From Lithobates sylvaticus (taxonomy: Eukaryota > Chordata > Amphibia > Anura > Ranidae), in the NCBI GenBank assembly GCA_028564925.1, contig CM053026.1:605946457-606010456 (forward strand): 64,000 nt of DNA, written 5' to 3'. A program made the translations under genes and the position numbers. The notes beneath the pieces were generated by a model. It did no database searches. It was given only the letters and a program-made list of their open reading frames with translations, and was not told the origin of the DNA. Shown one piece after another: positions 20,475 to 29,699 of this stretch. Within the stretch, counting starts at the first letter, position 1; every line of letters starts with the position of its first letter.

Positions 20475-23417
20475 TAAGGATGAGCCCGGTGTTCGATTCG
20501 AACCCATGTTCGAATCGAGCACCGGGTGTTCGCTCGCTCGGCGAGCCCAGAACTATTGGGACCGCTCGCATCAAATTCGTGTGATGCGAGCGGCCCCGCA
20601 ATGCATTGCGGCCCGCGCAGTGCAATGCTGGCTGATGATTGGCCAAGCATGCACTGTGACCCCGCATGCTTGGCCAATCACAGCGCCGGCAGCGAGGAGA
20701 GCCATAATTGGCTACAGGCAGGATGCCTGTAGCCAATTATAGCTCAGGGGCTTTAATACACGCCCCACGGTATAAGAGGCCGCCGCGGCGGCGGCCTCGC
20801 ATATTATGTTTCACTCACAGTGTCAGCGTGTCAGTGTGCTGCTGACTGCTGACAACAATATGTTCTTTATTTCTGGGGATATGTGTGTGCATGCTGTTAG
20901 AACAGCATTGCAGTATCACATCTGGGGGGTGTCTATAGGTAGCCTGTGAAGGAGGGCAGGTTTCCTGTGCTTAGAACTTTCCCTGCAAAAAAGTGTCATT
21001 TTTGCAGGAAGAAAGCTATTTAAATCACTCGCGGCTAATGAATTGATGGCTCCTGTAACACAGAGAGCTGTCATTCATTAATAAAAAAAACAAAAAAAAA
21101 AAGCGTAGGGGTCCCCCCAAATTCAATAACCAGGCCCTTCAGGTCTGGGATGGATATTAAGGGGGATCCCAGCCAAAAAAAAAAAAAAAAAAAGGCGTAG
21201 GGTCCCCCTCAAAATCCATACCAGACCCTTGAGGTCTGGTATGGATTTTAAGGGGAACCCTAGCCAAAAAAAATGGCGTGGGGTCCCCCTCAAAATCCAT
21301 ACCAGACCCTTATCCGAGCACGCAACCTGGCAGGCCGCAGGAAAAGAGGGGGGGACGAGAGCGGCCCCCCCTCTCGCCTGAACCGTACCAGGCCACATGC
21401 CCTCAACATTGGGAGGATGCTTTGGGGGTCTAAGACCCCTAAAGCACCTTGTCCCCATGTTGATTAGGACAAGGGCCTCTTCCCCACAACCCTGGCCGGT
21501 GGTTGTGGGGGTCTGCGGGCGGGGGGCTTATCGGAATCTGGAAGCCCCCTTTAACAAGGGGACCCCCAGATCCCGGCCCCCCCCCTGTGTGAAATGGTAA
21601 GGGGGTACAAAAGTACCCCTACCATTTCACCAAAAAAGTGGCAAAAATGGTAAAAAGGACAGGAGACAGTCTTTGACAATTCCTTTATTAAAATCTTCTT
21701 TCTTCTTTCTTCATCCTTCGGTTTCTTCATCTTCTCCTTCCTTCATCTTCTTCCATCTTCTTCTTCCATTTTCTTCTTCCTCCGATCCGCTTCTTCTTGC
21801 GCTGGTCTTCTCGTCCTTCTCGTCCGGCATCTTCTTCCGTCGGCGTCGGCGTCGGTGTCTCTGTCTCTTCTTGGGCCGCTCCGCGCAATGGGAGGCTCCC
21901 GCTGTGTGAGGCTCCGCTCCGTCTGACAGGTCTTTTATAATGGAGGGCACCTGGTGACCCCGCCCCCTCTGACGCACAGGGACGTCATGGGGAATTCCAT
22001 GATGGCTTTCCCCATGATGTCAGAGGGGGGCGGGGTCACCAGGTGCCCTCCGTTTTAAAAGACCTGTCAGATGGAGCGGAGCCTCACACAGCGGGAGCCT
22101 CCCATTGCGCGGAGCGGCCCAAGAAGACACCGACACCGACGCCGACGCCGACGGAAGAAGATGCCGGACGAGAAGGACGAGAAGACCAGCGCAAGAAGAA
22201 GCGGATCGGAGGAAGAAGAAAATGGAAGAAGAAGATGGAAGAAGATGAAGGAAGGAGAAGATGAAGAATCCGAAGGATGAAGAAAGAAGAAAGAAGATTT
22301 TAATAAAGGAATTGTCAAAGACTGTCTCCTGTCCTTTTTACCATTTTTGCCACTTTTTTGGTGAAATGGTAGGGGTACTTTTGTACCCCCTTACCATTTC
22401 ACACAGGGGGGGGGCCGGGATCTGGGGGTCCCCTTGTTAAAGGGGGCTTCCAGATTCCGATAAGCCCCCCGCCCGCAGACCCCCACAACCACCGGCCAGG
22501 GTTGTGGGGAAGAGGCCCTTGTCCTAATCAACATGGGGACAAGGTGCTTTAGGGGTCTTAGACCCCCAAAGCATCCTCCCAATGTTGAGGGCATGTGGCC
22601 TGGTACGGTTCAGGCGAGAGGGGGGGCCGCTCTCGTCCCCCCCTCTTTTCCTGCGGCCTGCCAGGTTGCGTGCTCGGATAAGGGTCTGGTATGGATTTTG
22701 AGGGGGACCCCACGCCATTTTTTTTGGCTAGGGTTCCCCTTAAAATCCATACCAGACCTCAAGGGTCTGGTATGGATTTTGAGGGGGACCCTACGCCATT
22801 TTTTTTTTTTTTTTTTTTGGCTGGGATCCCCCTTAATATCCATCCCAGACCTGAAGGGCCTGGTTTTTGTATTTGGGGGGACCCCTACGCTTTTTTTTTT
22901 TCATTTTTTTTTTTTTTTTATCAATGACTTTTTTTTATGAATGAGTTTCAATGAATCACTGTTCTCTGTGTTACGGGAGCCGTGAATTAACATTAGCCGC
23001 GAGTGATTTTAAATAGCTTTTTTACTTTCAAAAATGACACTTTGCGCAGAGACAGTTCTAAACACGGGAAACATGCGCCCCTTTACAGGCATACTATAGA
23101 CACCCCCCAGGTACGAAATTTAAAGGAATATTACACTTTTATTGTTTCAATTTAAGCATTATTAAAATCACTGCTCCTGAAAAAAACGGCCGTTTTTAAA
23201 AAAAATTTTTGCATTGATACATGTCCCCTGGGGCAGGACCCAGGTCCCCAAACACTTTTTATGACATTAACATGCATATTAGCCTTTAAAATGAGCACTT
23301 TTAATTTCGAACGTTCGCATCCATTATAACTAATAGGGTTCTAAAGCTCGCACGGACTTTAGGTCCGTTCGCGGGTTCTGGTGCGAGCCGAACGGGGGGG
23401 TGTTCGGCTCATCCCTA
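20475..23417. mobile_element. hAT-type non-autonomous element made of a giant palindrome
   Basis: The element starts TAAGGATGAGCC and ends GGCTCATCCCTA. Perfect 8-bp duplications CTCACCAC flank it (20467-20474 and 23418-23425). Eight-base duplication and TAGGGATG-type ends fit the hAT superfamily. From about 20920 to 23110 the sequence is an inverted repeat centred near 21995. From about 21100 to 21990 the arms match essentially base for base, apart from small differences near 21860 and at poly(A/T) tracts. No transposase is present. Frames inside it (Lys/Glu/Arg-rich, or Phe/Ser-rich on the other strand) are low in complexity. It sits inside an old L1. Confidence 0.88.
20485..20799. repeat. 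Ladder of four subterminal hairpins at the hAT left end
   Basis: Four palindromes follow each other: 20485-20502 with 20509-20526 (18-bp stem, one mismatch); 20638-20652 with 20664-20678 (perfect 15 bp, ATTGGCCAAGCATGC); 20704-20720 with 20724-20740 (perfect 17 bp, three-base loop); and 20776-20798 (GAGGCCGCC stem). They lie outside the main palindrome and are not present at the right end in the same form. Confidence 0.85.
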
Positions 23418-23425
23418 CTCACCAC

Positions 23426-23876
23426 ACATGTACCAAGGTACCAGCCAAACCACAACCCTGGAATCAACGGTCTAAGGCACCTTAATGGCTCATGTACCAA
23501 CGCAACATGACCTTATAATTAGCCTCCAAAAAAGATTAATTTTTCAACCAATGTGCACTTGTGTCCCAAATTTGAGACCATTGATGAGCTTTCAGCGGGG
23601 TTCCCAAGTCCTCCTCCCATTGAACAGTGTAGGGCGGTCGTCAGACATGTCCTCAGATAGCAATGATTCGTAGATCAAAGATAAACTGCCTAAAAGAAGT
23701 GAGGGTGAGTAAGGAGTCCGTATGCTTCAAATGGGAGCGAAAAGTTGTGCAATTGGAGATAGCAAATCTTGGGGGGGGGCGGGGGTCTTATAGGACATGT
23801 GCAATGTGTTATAGGTCAGGATCTCCTTTGGGGGTTAGGAGGTCTTGAATGCAGTGGAAACACAAAGCCGTCCACC
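23426..23876 (-). pseudogene. Old L1 ORF2, C-terminal part (downstream piece)
   Basis: On the minus strand, from 23876 leftward: DCFQWWTA-like sequence at the right end, then FAISN, HLKHTDSLLTL, WEEDLGTPL, HQWSQIWDTSAHWL and VMLRWYM, ending near a GTLVH(V/M)W motif. These follow the order of L1 ORF2 C-terminal sequence (compare WEQEL, WQTAI and ILHRWYLTPSRLH in the intact copy at 11914-15660). The frame is broken by several stops and frameshifts. The upstream piece lies at 30521-30860; the 6.6-kb Penelope-like insertion separates the two. Confidence 0.8.
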
Positions 23877-23890
23877 ATTGGAAGCAGTCA

Positions 23891-24610
23891 AAGAACAAAA
23901 CAGGAAGTGCCACTTGAGTGTAGTATTAAAATAAACAATTTAATCAAAGGATTAAGAACACTCACAGGAACAAGATTAAAAACAATCTCATCTGGTTCAT
24001 GGGAGAGCCCTTCCAATTCATCTCGCGGACATCGCGCTGCACTCAGGGACCACAGAAGTAGCTGGTGCTGTGGAGTAGCTGGATGGCATCCAGAGAAGCT
24101 GGGAGAACTACCGTGAACCGCAGGGTGGATGTGTCCTCACCGGAGACGAGGAGATGGACAGGAAACACACAGAAGGAAGTGCACACTGTGAACAATAGGC
24201 TATTCGCTCAGAGCATCAGCTCCTTCTAAAGGCCAGGGGCTGCATTGCACTAACAGTCATTTTATACTGCAAAGTTCATAAAAACAAACAAAAAAAGCAA
24301 ACATTTATAACATTGCTGGTTAAGTGGGGAGGACTAATAATCAAGTGGTGGGAGAGGGGAATTAACAACATATATAGAGAAACATTTATTATAAATTTAT
24401 CAAAAAATTCTTAAAAAATTAAAAAATATATATTTAAATAAAAGTATATATTTATTATAAATTAATAAATAAAAAAATGCATAAAAAAATCATACAAAAA
24501 CCCTATATACACATTATAAAAGTATGAAACATAAATAATATTTTGCACATTTCCAAAGCTTATCAAAGAAACCCCCAATTATGATATTCACTATAAACTG
24601 ATGTATTACT
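23891..24610 (-). repeat. Penelope-like 3' region, minus copy (inverted arm)
   Basis: Matches 29700-30290 in inverted orientation: CAGGAAGTGCCACTTGAGTG here against CACTCAGGTGGCACTTCCTG there, AACAATTTAATCAAAGGATTAA against its complement, and GAAACCCCCAATTAT against ATAATTGGAGGTTTC. The arms are clearly diverged, so the dimer is not new. The region is non-coding. Confidence 0.8.
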
Positions 24611-24724
24611 CATATAAGACCATGCCTAAACAACTGGGCATAAGTATATAAGCTTGTATTAAATTCTACCCTGAATATGATTTCAATATACAAATACCAT
24701 AAAATACAAATACCATAACCACAA

Positions 24725-25044
24725 TAAGGATACAACTTTTTTGCGGAAGGGAGTTTACCAAGACTCGTGGCCACTCATTAAAAATAGAAGAAAAGACCTT
24801 AAACTACGCAGAGTGTTCTTTACTGTAAACGCTGCAAGGATGTGGAATTCCCTTCCACAGGCGGTGGTCTCAGCGGGGGGCATCAATAGTTTCAATAAAC
24901 TATTAGGTAAGCACCTGAACGACCGCAACATACAGGGATATACAATGTAATACTGACATATAATCACACACATAGGTTGGACTTGATGGACTTGTGTCTT
25001 TTTTCAACCTCACCTACTATGTAACTATGTAACTATGTAATTAA
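24725..25044 (+). mobile_element. CR1-like LINE, 3' end with 8-bp tail repeats
   Basis: The frame ending at 24950 reads KNRRKDLKLRRVFFTVNAAR, MWNSLPQAVVSAGGINSFNK, LLGKHLNDRNIQGY. The WNSLPxxVVxAxxxxSFxxxLxxHL pattern is the end of CR1-type ORF2. The 3' region contains GGTTGGACTTGATGGACTTG and finishes in tandem ACTATGTA units (25016-25040), as CR1-type LINEs end in short 8-bp repeats instead of poly(A). The copy is heavily 5'-truncated. It sits in the minus Penelope copy and is followed at once by a TTAA element. Confidence 0.68.
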
Positions 25045-25847
25045 CCTCCCTGGCGGTATGATTCTGGCTGGAATTTAGTGCTGAAAGCGGTACAATTATT
25101 TTGCATGGAAATTTGGCGTTTTTATATTGTAGGCCTGCAATTCTTATGAATAACTCACTTAAATCTGTCCGAACCAGAGTCTAGTAGACATCCCGGGTAT
25201 GATAAAGTTTGAAACACAAAATAATAAATTATAATATAATAAAAATATATATAAAAATGATTCAATAATGTAATCAAATCAAAAACACTGAAATTTGCTC
25301 AGTTGCAGAATAGTCGCTGTCATTAAATTTATTGTTTGATGATAAATTGTGATTTTATTTTTTTATCGGTGTTTTCTAGCTGGTCTAAAACCACTTTTGA
25401 CATAAAGGGACACTTTTTGGTTGCTATGGACAATCTCCAGTTTCCAGGCAGAAAAAAAATCTTTTTATTATATAAAATGACATGCAGGGCACTGGGCAGA
25501 CCACTAGGGACAAATGGGGTGTGTATTTTTTGTATACAGTACTGTAATCTGTAAGATTACAGTATTGTATATGTGTTGTGTTTTTAAACTTTTTTGAATT
25601 TGGCGCCGATCTCCGCTCCCGTGCGTCGTAACGTCACAGGGAACGGAGATCGGCGGCACCCGGCACTGTGTGAATCGAGCGAGCGGACGGCTCGCTCACA
25701 CAGCGGGGAGACATCGCAGGATCCAGGGGAAAAGGTAAGTAACTTCCCCCCTGCATCCCGCAACGCAAGCCCGAGTCTGGCTCGGGGTTACCGCTCCCAG
25801 CACAAAAAGCTGACCCCGAGCCAGACTCGGGGTTACCGCCAAGGAGG
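25045..25847. mobile_element. TTAA-flanked MITE, CCTCCCTGGCGGTA ends
   Basis: TTAA at 25041-25044 and 25848-25851 flank inverted ends CCTCCCTGGCGGTA and TACCGCCAAGGAGG (one mismatch). The 803-bp body holds no gene. An internal inverted pair surrounds 25773-25825 (CCGAGTCTGGCTCGGGGTTACCG against its near repeat), and a GC-rich segment lies at 25600-25730. piggyBac-type mobilisation is the best guess from TTAA and the CC start. Confidence 0.88.
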
Positions 25848-25902
25848 TTAAAGGGGTTGTAAAACCTCAAGGTTTTTCACCTTATTACATTCTATTCATT
25901 AA

Positions 25903-27062
25903 CCACTTCAATACAGGGCACTTAAACACCTTCCTGCCCAGACCAATTTTGAGCTTTCAGCACTGTCACACTTTGAATGACAATTGCGCGGTCATACTAC
26001 ACTGTACCCAAATGAAATTCTTATCATTTTTTTCCCACAAATAGAGCTTTCTTTTGAGTGGTATTTGATCACCTCTGTGGTTTTTATTTTTTGCTAAACA
26101 AATAAAAAAAGACCAACATTTTTGAAAAAATATGTTTTTTTTGTTTCAGTTTCAAAACTTTGTAAATAAGTAAGTTTTCTCCTTCACTGGTGGACACTGA
26201 TGGGGCTGCACTGATGGGCACTGATAAGGCGGCACTGGTGGGCACTGATGATGTGGCACCAATGAAGTGGCACTGGTGGACACTGATGGGGCTGCACTGA
26301 TGGGCACTGATAGGTGGCACAAATTGGCACTGATAGCTGGCATGGATTGGCATGGATAGGCGGCATGGATAGGCGGCACAGATGGGCATGGATAGGCAGC
26401 ACAAATGGGCATTGATGGGCACTGATAGGTTGCACGGATGGGCACTGATAGGTGGCACAGATAGGCACTGATAGGCAGCATTGTTTTGTACTGATGGATG
26501 CCAATCAGTGCCAAACAATAATGCATGCCAATCAGTGATGCCCATTGTGGGCACTGATTGGCATCCATTGTGCGCACTGATTGGCATCCATTGTGGGCAC
26601 TGTGTGTCATCCCTGGTGGTCTAGGGTGGCATACCTTGGGCTGGGCATCCCTGGTGGTCTGGTGGCGTCCCTGGTGGTCCAGTGTGGGCATCCTTGGGGG
26701 GGCTGCACTGATAATCGATCAGCACAGACCCCCCTGTCAGAGGAGCAGCCGATCAGCTCTCCTCTACTCGCGTCTGACAGATGCGAGTGAGGAAAAGCCG
26801 ATGACTGGCTCTTCCTATTTACACTGTGATCAGCCGTGATTGGACACAGCTGATCACATGGTAAAGAGTCTTTGTCGGAGATTCTTTACCAAGATCGTAG
26901 TTGCGGGGTGTTAGACTGCCCCCCCGCAACAACGATCGCTGCAATGCGCGCTCCCGGGGGCGCGCAGTGGCTCAAAATCCTGAGGACGTCCTATGACGTC
27001 CGGTCAGGATTTGACAACCACTTTGCTGACGTCCTTTTACAATAGGGCAGGCCGGCAAGTGG
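25903..27062. mobile_element. TTAA-flanked MITE with internal minisatellite
   Basis: TTAA at 25899-25902 and 27063-27066; ends CCACTTCAATAC and GGCAAGTGG. The interior matches 5607-6603: AATTGCGCGGTC, CCCACAAATAGAGCTTTCTTTTG. It contains the GGCACTGAT minisatellite (26180-26480). There is no gene; the minus-strand frames rich in ISAHQCP are translations of the minisatellite. Confidence 0.85.
26180..26480. repeat. GGCACTGATGG-type minisatellite
   Basis: Imperfect tandem units of about 11-13 bp (GGCACTGATGG, GGCACTGATAG, GGCGGCACTGGT, GGCATGGATAG) run through this stretch. Further related phrases (GGCATCCATTGTG, GGGCACTGATT) continue to about 26610. The array lies wholly inside the TTAA MITE. 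Confidence 0.85.
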
Positions 27063-27384
27063 TTAAGGTGAAAAACCTTTTGTAGTGCAGCGGCCCCCCA
27101 AGAGCCCCCCTTTTACTTACCTGAACCTGATCTTTCCAGCGACGAGAAAGAGCCCAGCAGTTTCAGACCATGCCTCAGGTCCTCATTGGATAGATTGATA
27201 GCAGCAGCAGCCATTGGCTCCCGCTGCTGTCAATCAAATCCAGTGACACGGGAGCCCAGGGGCGGAGCCGAGTCCTACTGTCTGTGTCAATGGGAATAAG
27301 GAGCATGCCTGCACAGGTGCCCCCTTGGAATGCGGGTCTCTGAGGGGGCACTCAATGCGGGGAGAAGCCAGGGGAGCCAGGGGA

Positions 27385-27413
27385 CCTCACCTACTATATG
27401 TAACTATATGTAA
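27385..27413 (+). repeat. Short CR1-like 3' tail
   Basis: CCTCACCTACTATATGTAAC followed by another TATATGTAAC unit repeats the tail seen at 24998-25040 (CCTCACCTACTATGTAACTA). Either a second, almost fully truncated CR1-like copy ended here, or the TTAA elements at 25045-27384 split or duplicated one tail. Confidence 0.5.
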
Positions 27414-27520
27414 CCTTGGCAATGTGTCTGAAATATTAAATGTATTTTAGTAACTGCCAGACTATATGGTGTTGTTGAATGTATTCTGGACCTTAAGTGT
27501 AAAAAAAAATATGTGAACAC

Positions 27521-28497
27521 TAGGGATGAGCTGAACACCCCCCTGTTCGGTTTGCACCAGAACCTGCGAACAGACCTAAAGCTCGTGTGAACTTTAGAAC
27601 CCTATTAAAGTCTATGGGACTCAAACGTTCAAAATCAAAAGTGCTAATTTTAAAGGCTAATATGCATGTTATTGTCATAAAAAGTGTTTGAGGACCTGGG
27701 TCCTGCCCCAGGGGACATGTATCAATGCAAATTTTTTTTTTTTTTAAACGGCCATTTTTTCAGGAGCAGTGATTTTAATAATGCTTAATGTGAAACAATA
27801 AAAGTGTAATATTCCTTTAAATTTTGTACCTGGGGGGTGTCTATTGTATGCCTGTGAAGGGGTGCATGTTTCCCATGCTTAGAACTGTCCCTGCACAAAG
27901 TGTCATTTTTGCAGGAAAAAAAGCTATTTAAAATCACTCGCGGCTAATAAATTGCCGGCTAATGTAACACAGAGAACAGTCATTCATTGAAAGTCATTGA
28001 TAAAAAAAAAGTCATTGATAAAAAAAAAAGCATGGGGGTTCCCCCAAATTCAATTACCAGGCCCTTCAGGTCTGCTATGGATATTAAGGGGAACCCTGCT
28101 TCAAATTTAATGTGCAGGGACAGTTCTAAGCACGGGAAACATGTGCCCCTTCACAGGCATATATAGACACCCCCCAGGTACGAAATTTAAAGGAATATTA
28201 CACTTTCATTGTTTCACTTTAAGCATTATTAAAATCACTGCTCCTGAAAAAACAGCAGTTTTAAAAAAAAAAAATGTCATTGATACATGTCCCCTGGGGC
28301 AGGACCCAGGCCCCCAAACACTTTTTATGACAATAACTTGCATATAGGCCTTTAAAATTAGCACTTGAGTTTTCTCCCATAGACTTTTACAGGGTGCTCG
28401 CGGCTTTGCCGCGAACACCCCAAATTGTTCGCTGTTCGCTGAACAGGCAATGTTCGAGTCGAACATGAGTTTGATTCGAACTCGAAGCTCATCCCTA
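27521..28497. mobile_element. hAT-type inverted-repeat element, 977 bp
   Basis: Ends TAGGGATGAGC and GCTCATCCCTA; flanks GTGAACAC and GTGTACAC, an 8-bp duplication with one mismatch. The two halves are inverted copies: CTGCCCCAGGGGACATGTAT near 27704 and its complement near 28284. This is the compact relative of the 2.9-kb element at 20475, lacking the long GC-rich arms. No gene is present. It lies in the minus Penelope copy. Confidence 0.87.
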
Positions 28498-28501
28498 GTG
28501 T

Positions 28502-28505
<4 letters not shown>

Positions 28506-28560
<55 letters not shown>

Positions 28561-28570
28561 AGAGAGAGAT
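28506..28570. repeat. TA then TG/AG microsatellite
   Basis: A TA run (about 28508-28544) passes into TG and AG repeats. A matching CA and TA microsatellite lies at 29308-29380 in the other Penelope copy, at the same distance from the endonuclease frame, so the microsatellite predates the dimer or belongs to the family. Confidence 0.8.
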
Positions 28571-28980
28571 ATTAAGCTATTGGCAGATGGATGACAAGAA
28601 GGCATGAGTGAAACACACGAATGAACAAAATATTGGATGAAGCAGAGCAAGGCGCGGACCTCAATTTCTTCATTTAACCCTCTTGGTGTGAGGGTACCCA
28701 GGGAATAAATCCAAAAGGTTTCACACTGGCACAGGCGTTTAAAACACTCGGCCAGGGGGAAAGTCCCAGGTACTGCCTCAATGATCCAGACCCTCAGGCC
28801 AGCAGTGGATTTATGATGATGTTGTAATGAATGCTTTGGGACACCATGAGGGTCCTTACCTCCCTCAATAATCCTCCTATGTTCTCCAAAGCATTTTCTG
28901 AGAGTTCTAATAGTTCTACCTACATAGAAGAGGCCACAAGGACATGTGAGACAGTAAGCTACAAACTCGGTAGAGCAACT
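28560..28980 (-). pseudogene. Penelope-like GIY-YIG endonuclease domain, 5'-truncated
   Basis: The minus strand is open for about 135 codons with no ATG near its start: STEFVAYCLTCPCGLFYVGR, TIRTLRKCFGEHRRIIEGG, DPHGVPKHSLQ, GLRVWIIEAVPGTFPLAE, CETFWIYSLGTLTPRGLNEE. The pattern (V)xYxLTCPCGxxYVGxTxRxLxxRxxEH is the GIY-YIG nuclease of Penelope-like elements, with Tyr-Val-Gly in the YIG position and a CPC motif typical of the family. This nuclease normally sits C-terminal to the reverse transcriptase. Here the RT is missing because the copy is truncated at the dimer axis. The frame runs on into the microsatellite. Confidence 0.8.
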
Positions 28981-29004
28981 AGTTTACATAGAACATAGTA
29001 AGTT

Positions 29005-29300
29005 TATTGAGGGAGGTAACGATCCTCATGGTTTCCCAAAGCATTTCTTACAAATAAATCCCCTGCTGTCCTGAGGGTCTGGATCATTGAGGCAGTACCT
29101 GGGACTTTCCCCCTGGCCGAGCGTTTTAAACAAATGTGCCAGCTTGAAATGTTTTGGATTTATTCCCTGGGTACCCTCACGCCTGGTGGGTTAAATGAAG
29201 AAATTGAGGTTCACTCCTTGCTCTGATTCATCCAATATTTTGTTAATTTATGTGTCTCATTCATGCCATCTTGTCATCCTTCTGTCAATAGCTTATTATA
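29005..29300 (+). pseudogene. Penelope-like endonuclease C-terminal part, plus copy
   Basis: The plus strand repeats the second half of the same domain: EGGNDPHGFPKHFLQ, then LRQYLGLSPWPS in a shifted frame, FGFIPWVPS, GLNEEIEV and CHPSVNSLLYL. Stops and small indels break it. The GIY-YIG core itself is not included, so this copy was truncated further downstream than its partner. Confidence 0.72.
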
Positions 29301-29305
29301 TCTCT

Positions 29306-29307
<2 letters not shown>

Positions 29308-29382
<75 letters not shown>

Positions 29383-29431
29383 GTGTGTGTACGTGTGTGT
29401 ATATATGTATATACATATGTATGTATATATA
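29308..29431. repeat. CA and TA microsatellite with degenerate TG/TA flank
   Basis: ACACAC runs into a TA tract of about 25 units (29326-29378) and then imperfect TGTGTA/TATGTA repeats. Translations here (repeated HTHT and IYIY) are not genes. Confidence 0.9.
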
Positions 29432-29640
29432 TACAGTATGTCACAAAAGTGAGTACACCCCTCACATTTTTGTAAATATTGTATTATATCTTTTCATGTG
29501 ACACCACTGAAGAAATTACACTTACTACAATGTAAAGTAGTGAGTGCACAGCTTGAATAACTGTACATTTGTGGTCCCCTCAAAATAACTCAACACACAG
29601 CCATTAATGTCTAAACCACTGGCAACAAAAGTGAGTACAT
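29432..29640 (+). mobile_element. Tc1-like left terminal fragment
   Basis: TACAGTATGTCACAAAAGTG begins a 209-bp stretch matching the left end of the Tc1-like element at 45275 (GAGTACACCCCTCACATTTT, CTACAATGTAAAG, ACACAGCCATTAATG, GGCAACAAAAGTGAGTACA). It stops at the inner GAGTACAT. There is no transposase and no right end. Confidence 0.85.
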
Positions 29641-29699
29641 ATTTTTCTCCCTATAGCAGACCCTTAAGGTCCAACATACATTCAACAACACCATAGTTA

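Larger units (their letters stand above)
25848..27384 (+). repeat. TTAA-family repeat A, copy 2, split by a MITE
   Basis: Starts TTAAAGGGGTTGTAAAACC, close to the AGTGGTTGTAAA ends at 44781, 56791 and 62609, and continues after the nested MITE with GGTGAAAAACCTTTTG, ACTTACCTGAACC and GCCATTGGCTCCCGCTGCTG. The first TTAA is shared with the previous element. Its right end is lost where CCTCACCTACTATATGTAAC (27385 on) begins. Confidence 0.75.

Noticed and set aside
20356-20742. 128-codon plus-strand frame crossing the hAT boundary
   Set aside because: It spans two different elements and their target duplication, so it cannot be an inherited gene.
21673-22318. Lys/Glu/Arg-rich frames and their Phe/Ser-rich complements in the palindrome
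   Set aside because: They are low-complexity translations of GAAGAAGAT-type repeats occurring as mirror images on both strands; no domain is visible.
26084-26691. Minus-strand frames rich in ISAHQCP, up to 179 codons
   Set aside because: They are translations of the GGCACTGAT minisatellite, open because of the repeat unit, not a gene.
29195-29475. Frames with HTHTHT and IYIYIY repeats
   Set aside because: Microsatellite translation.
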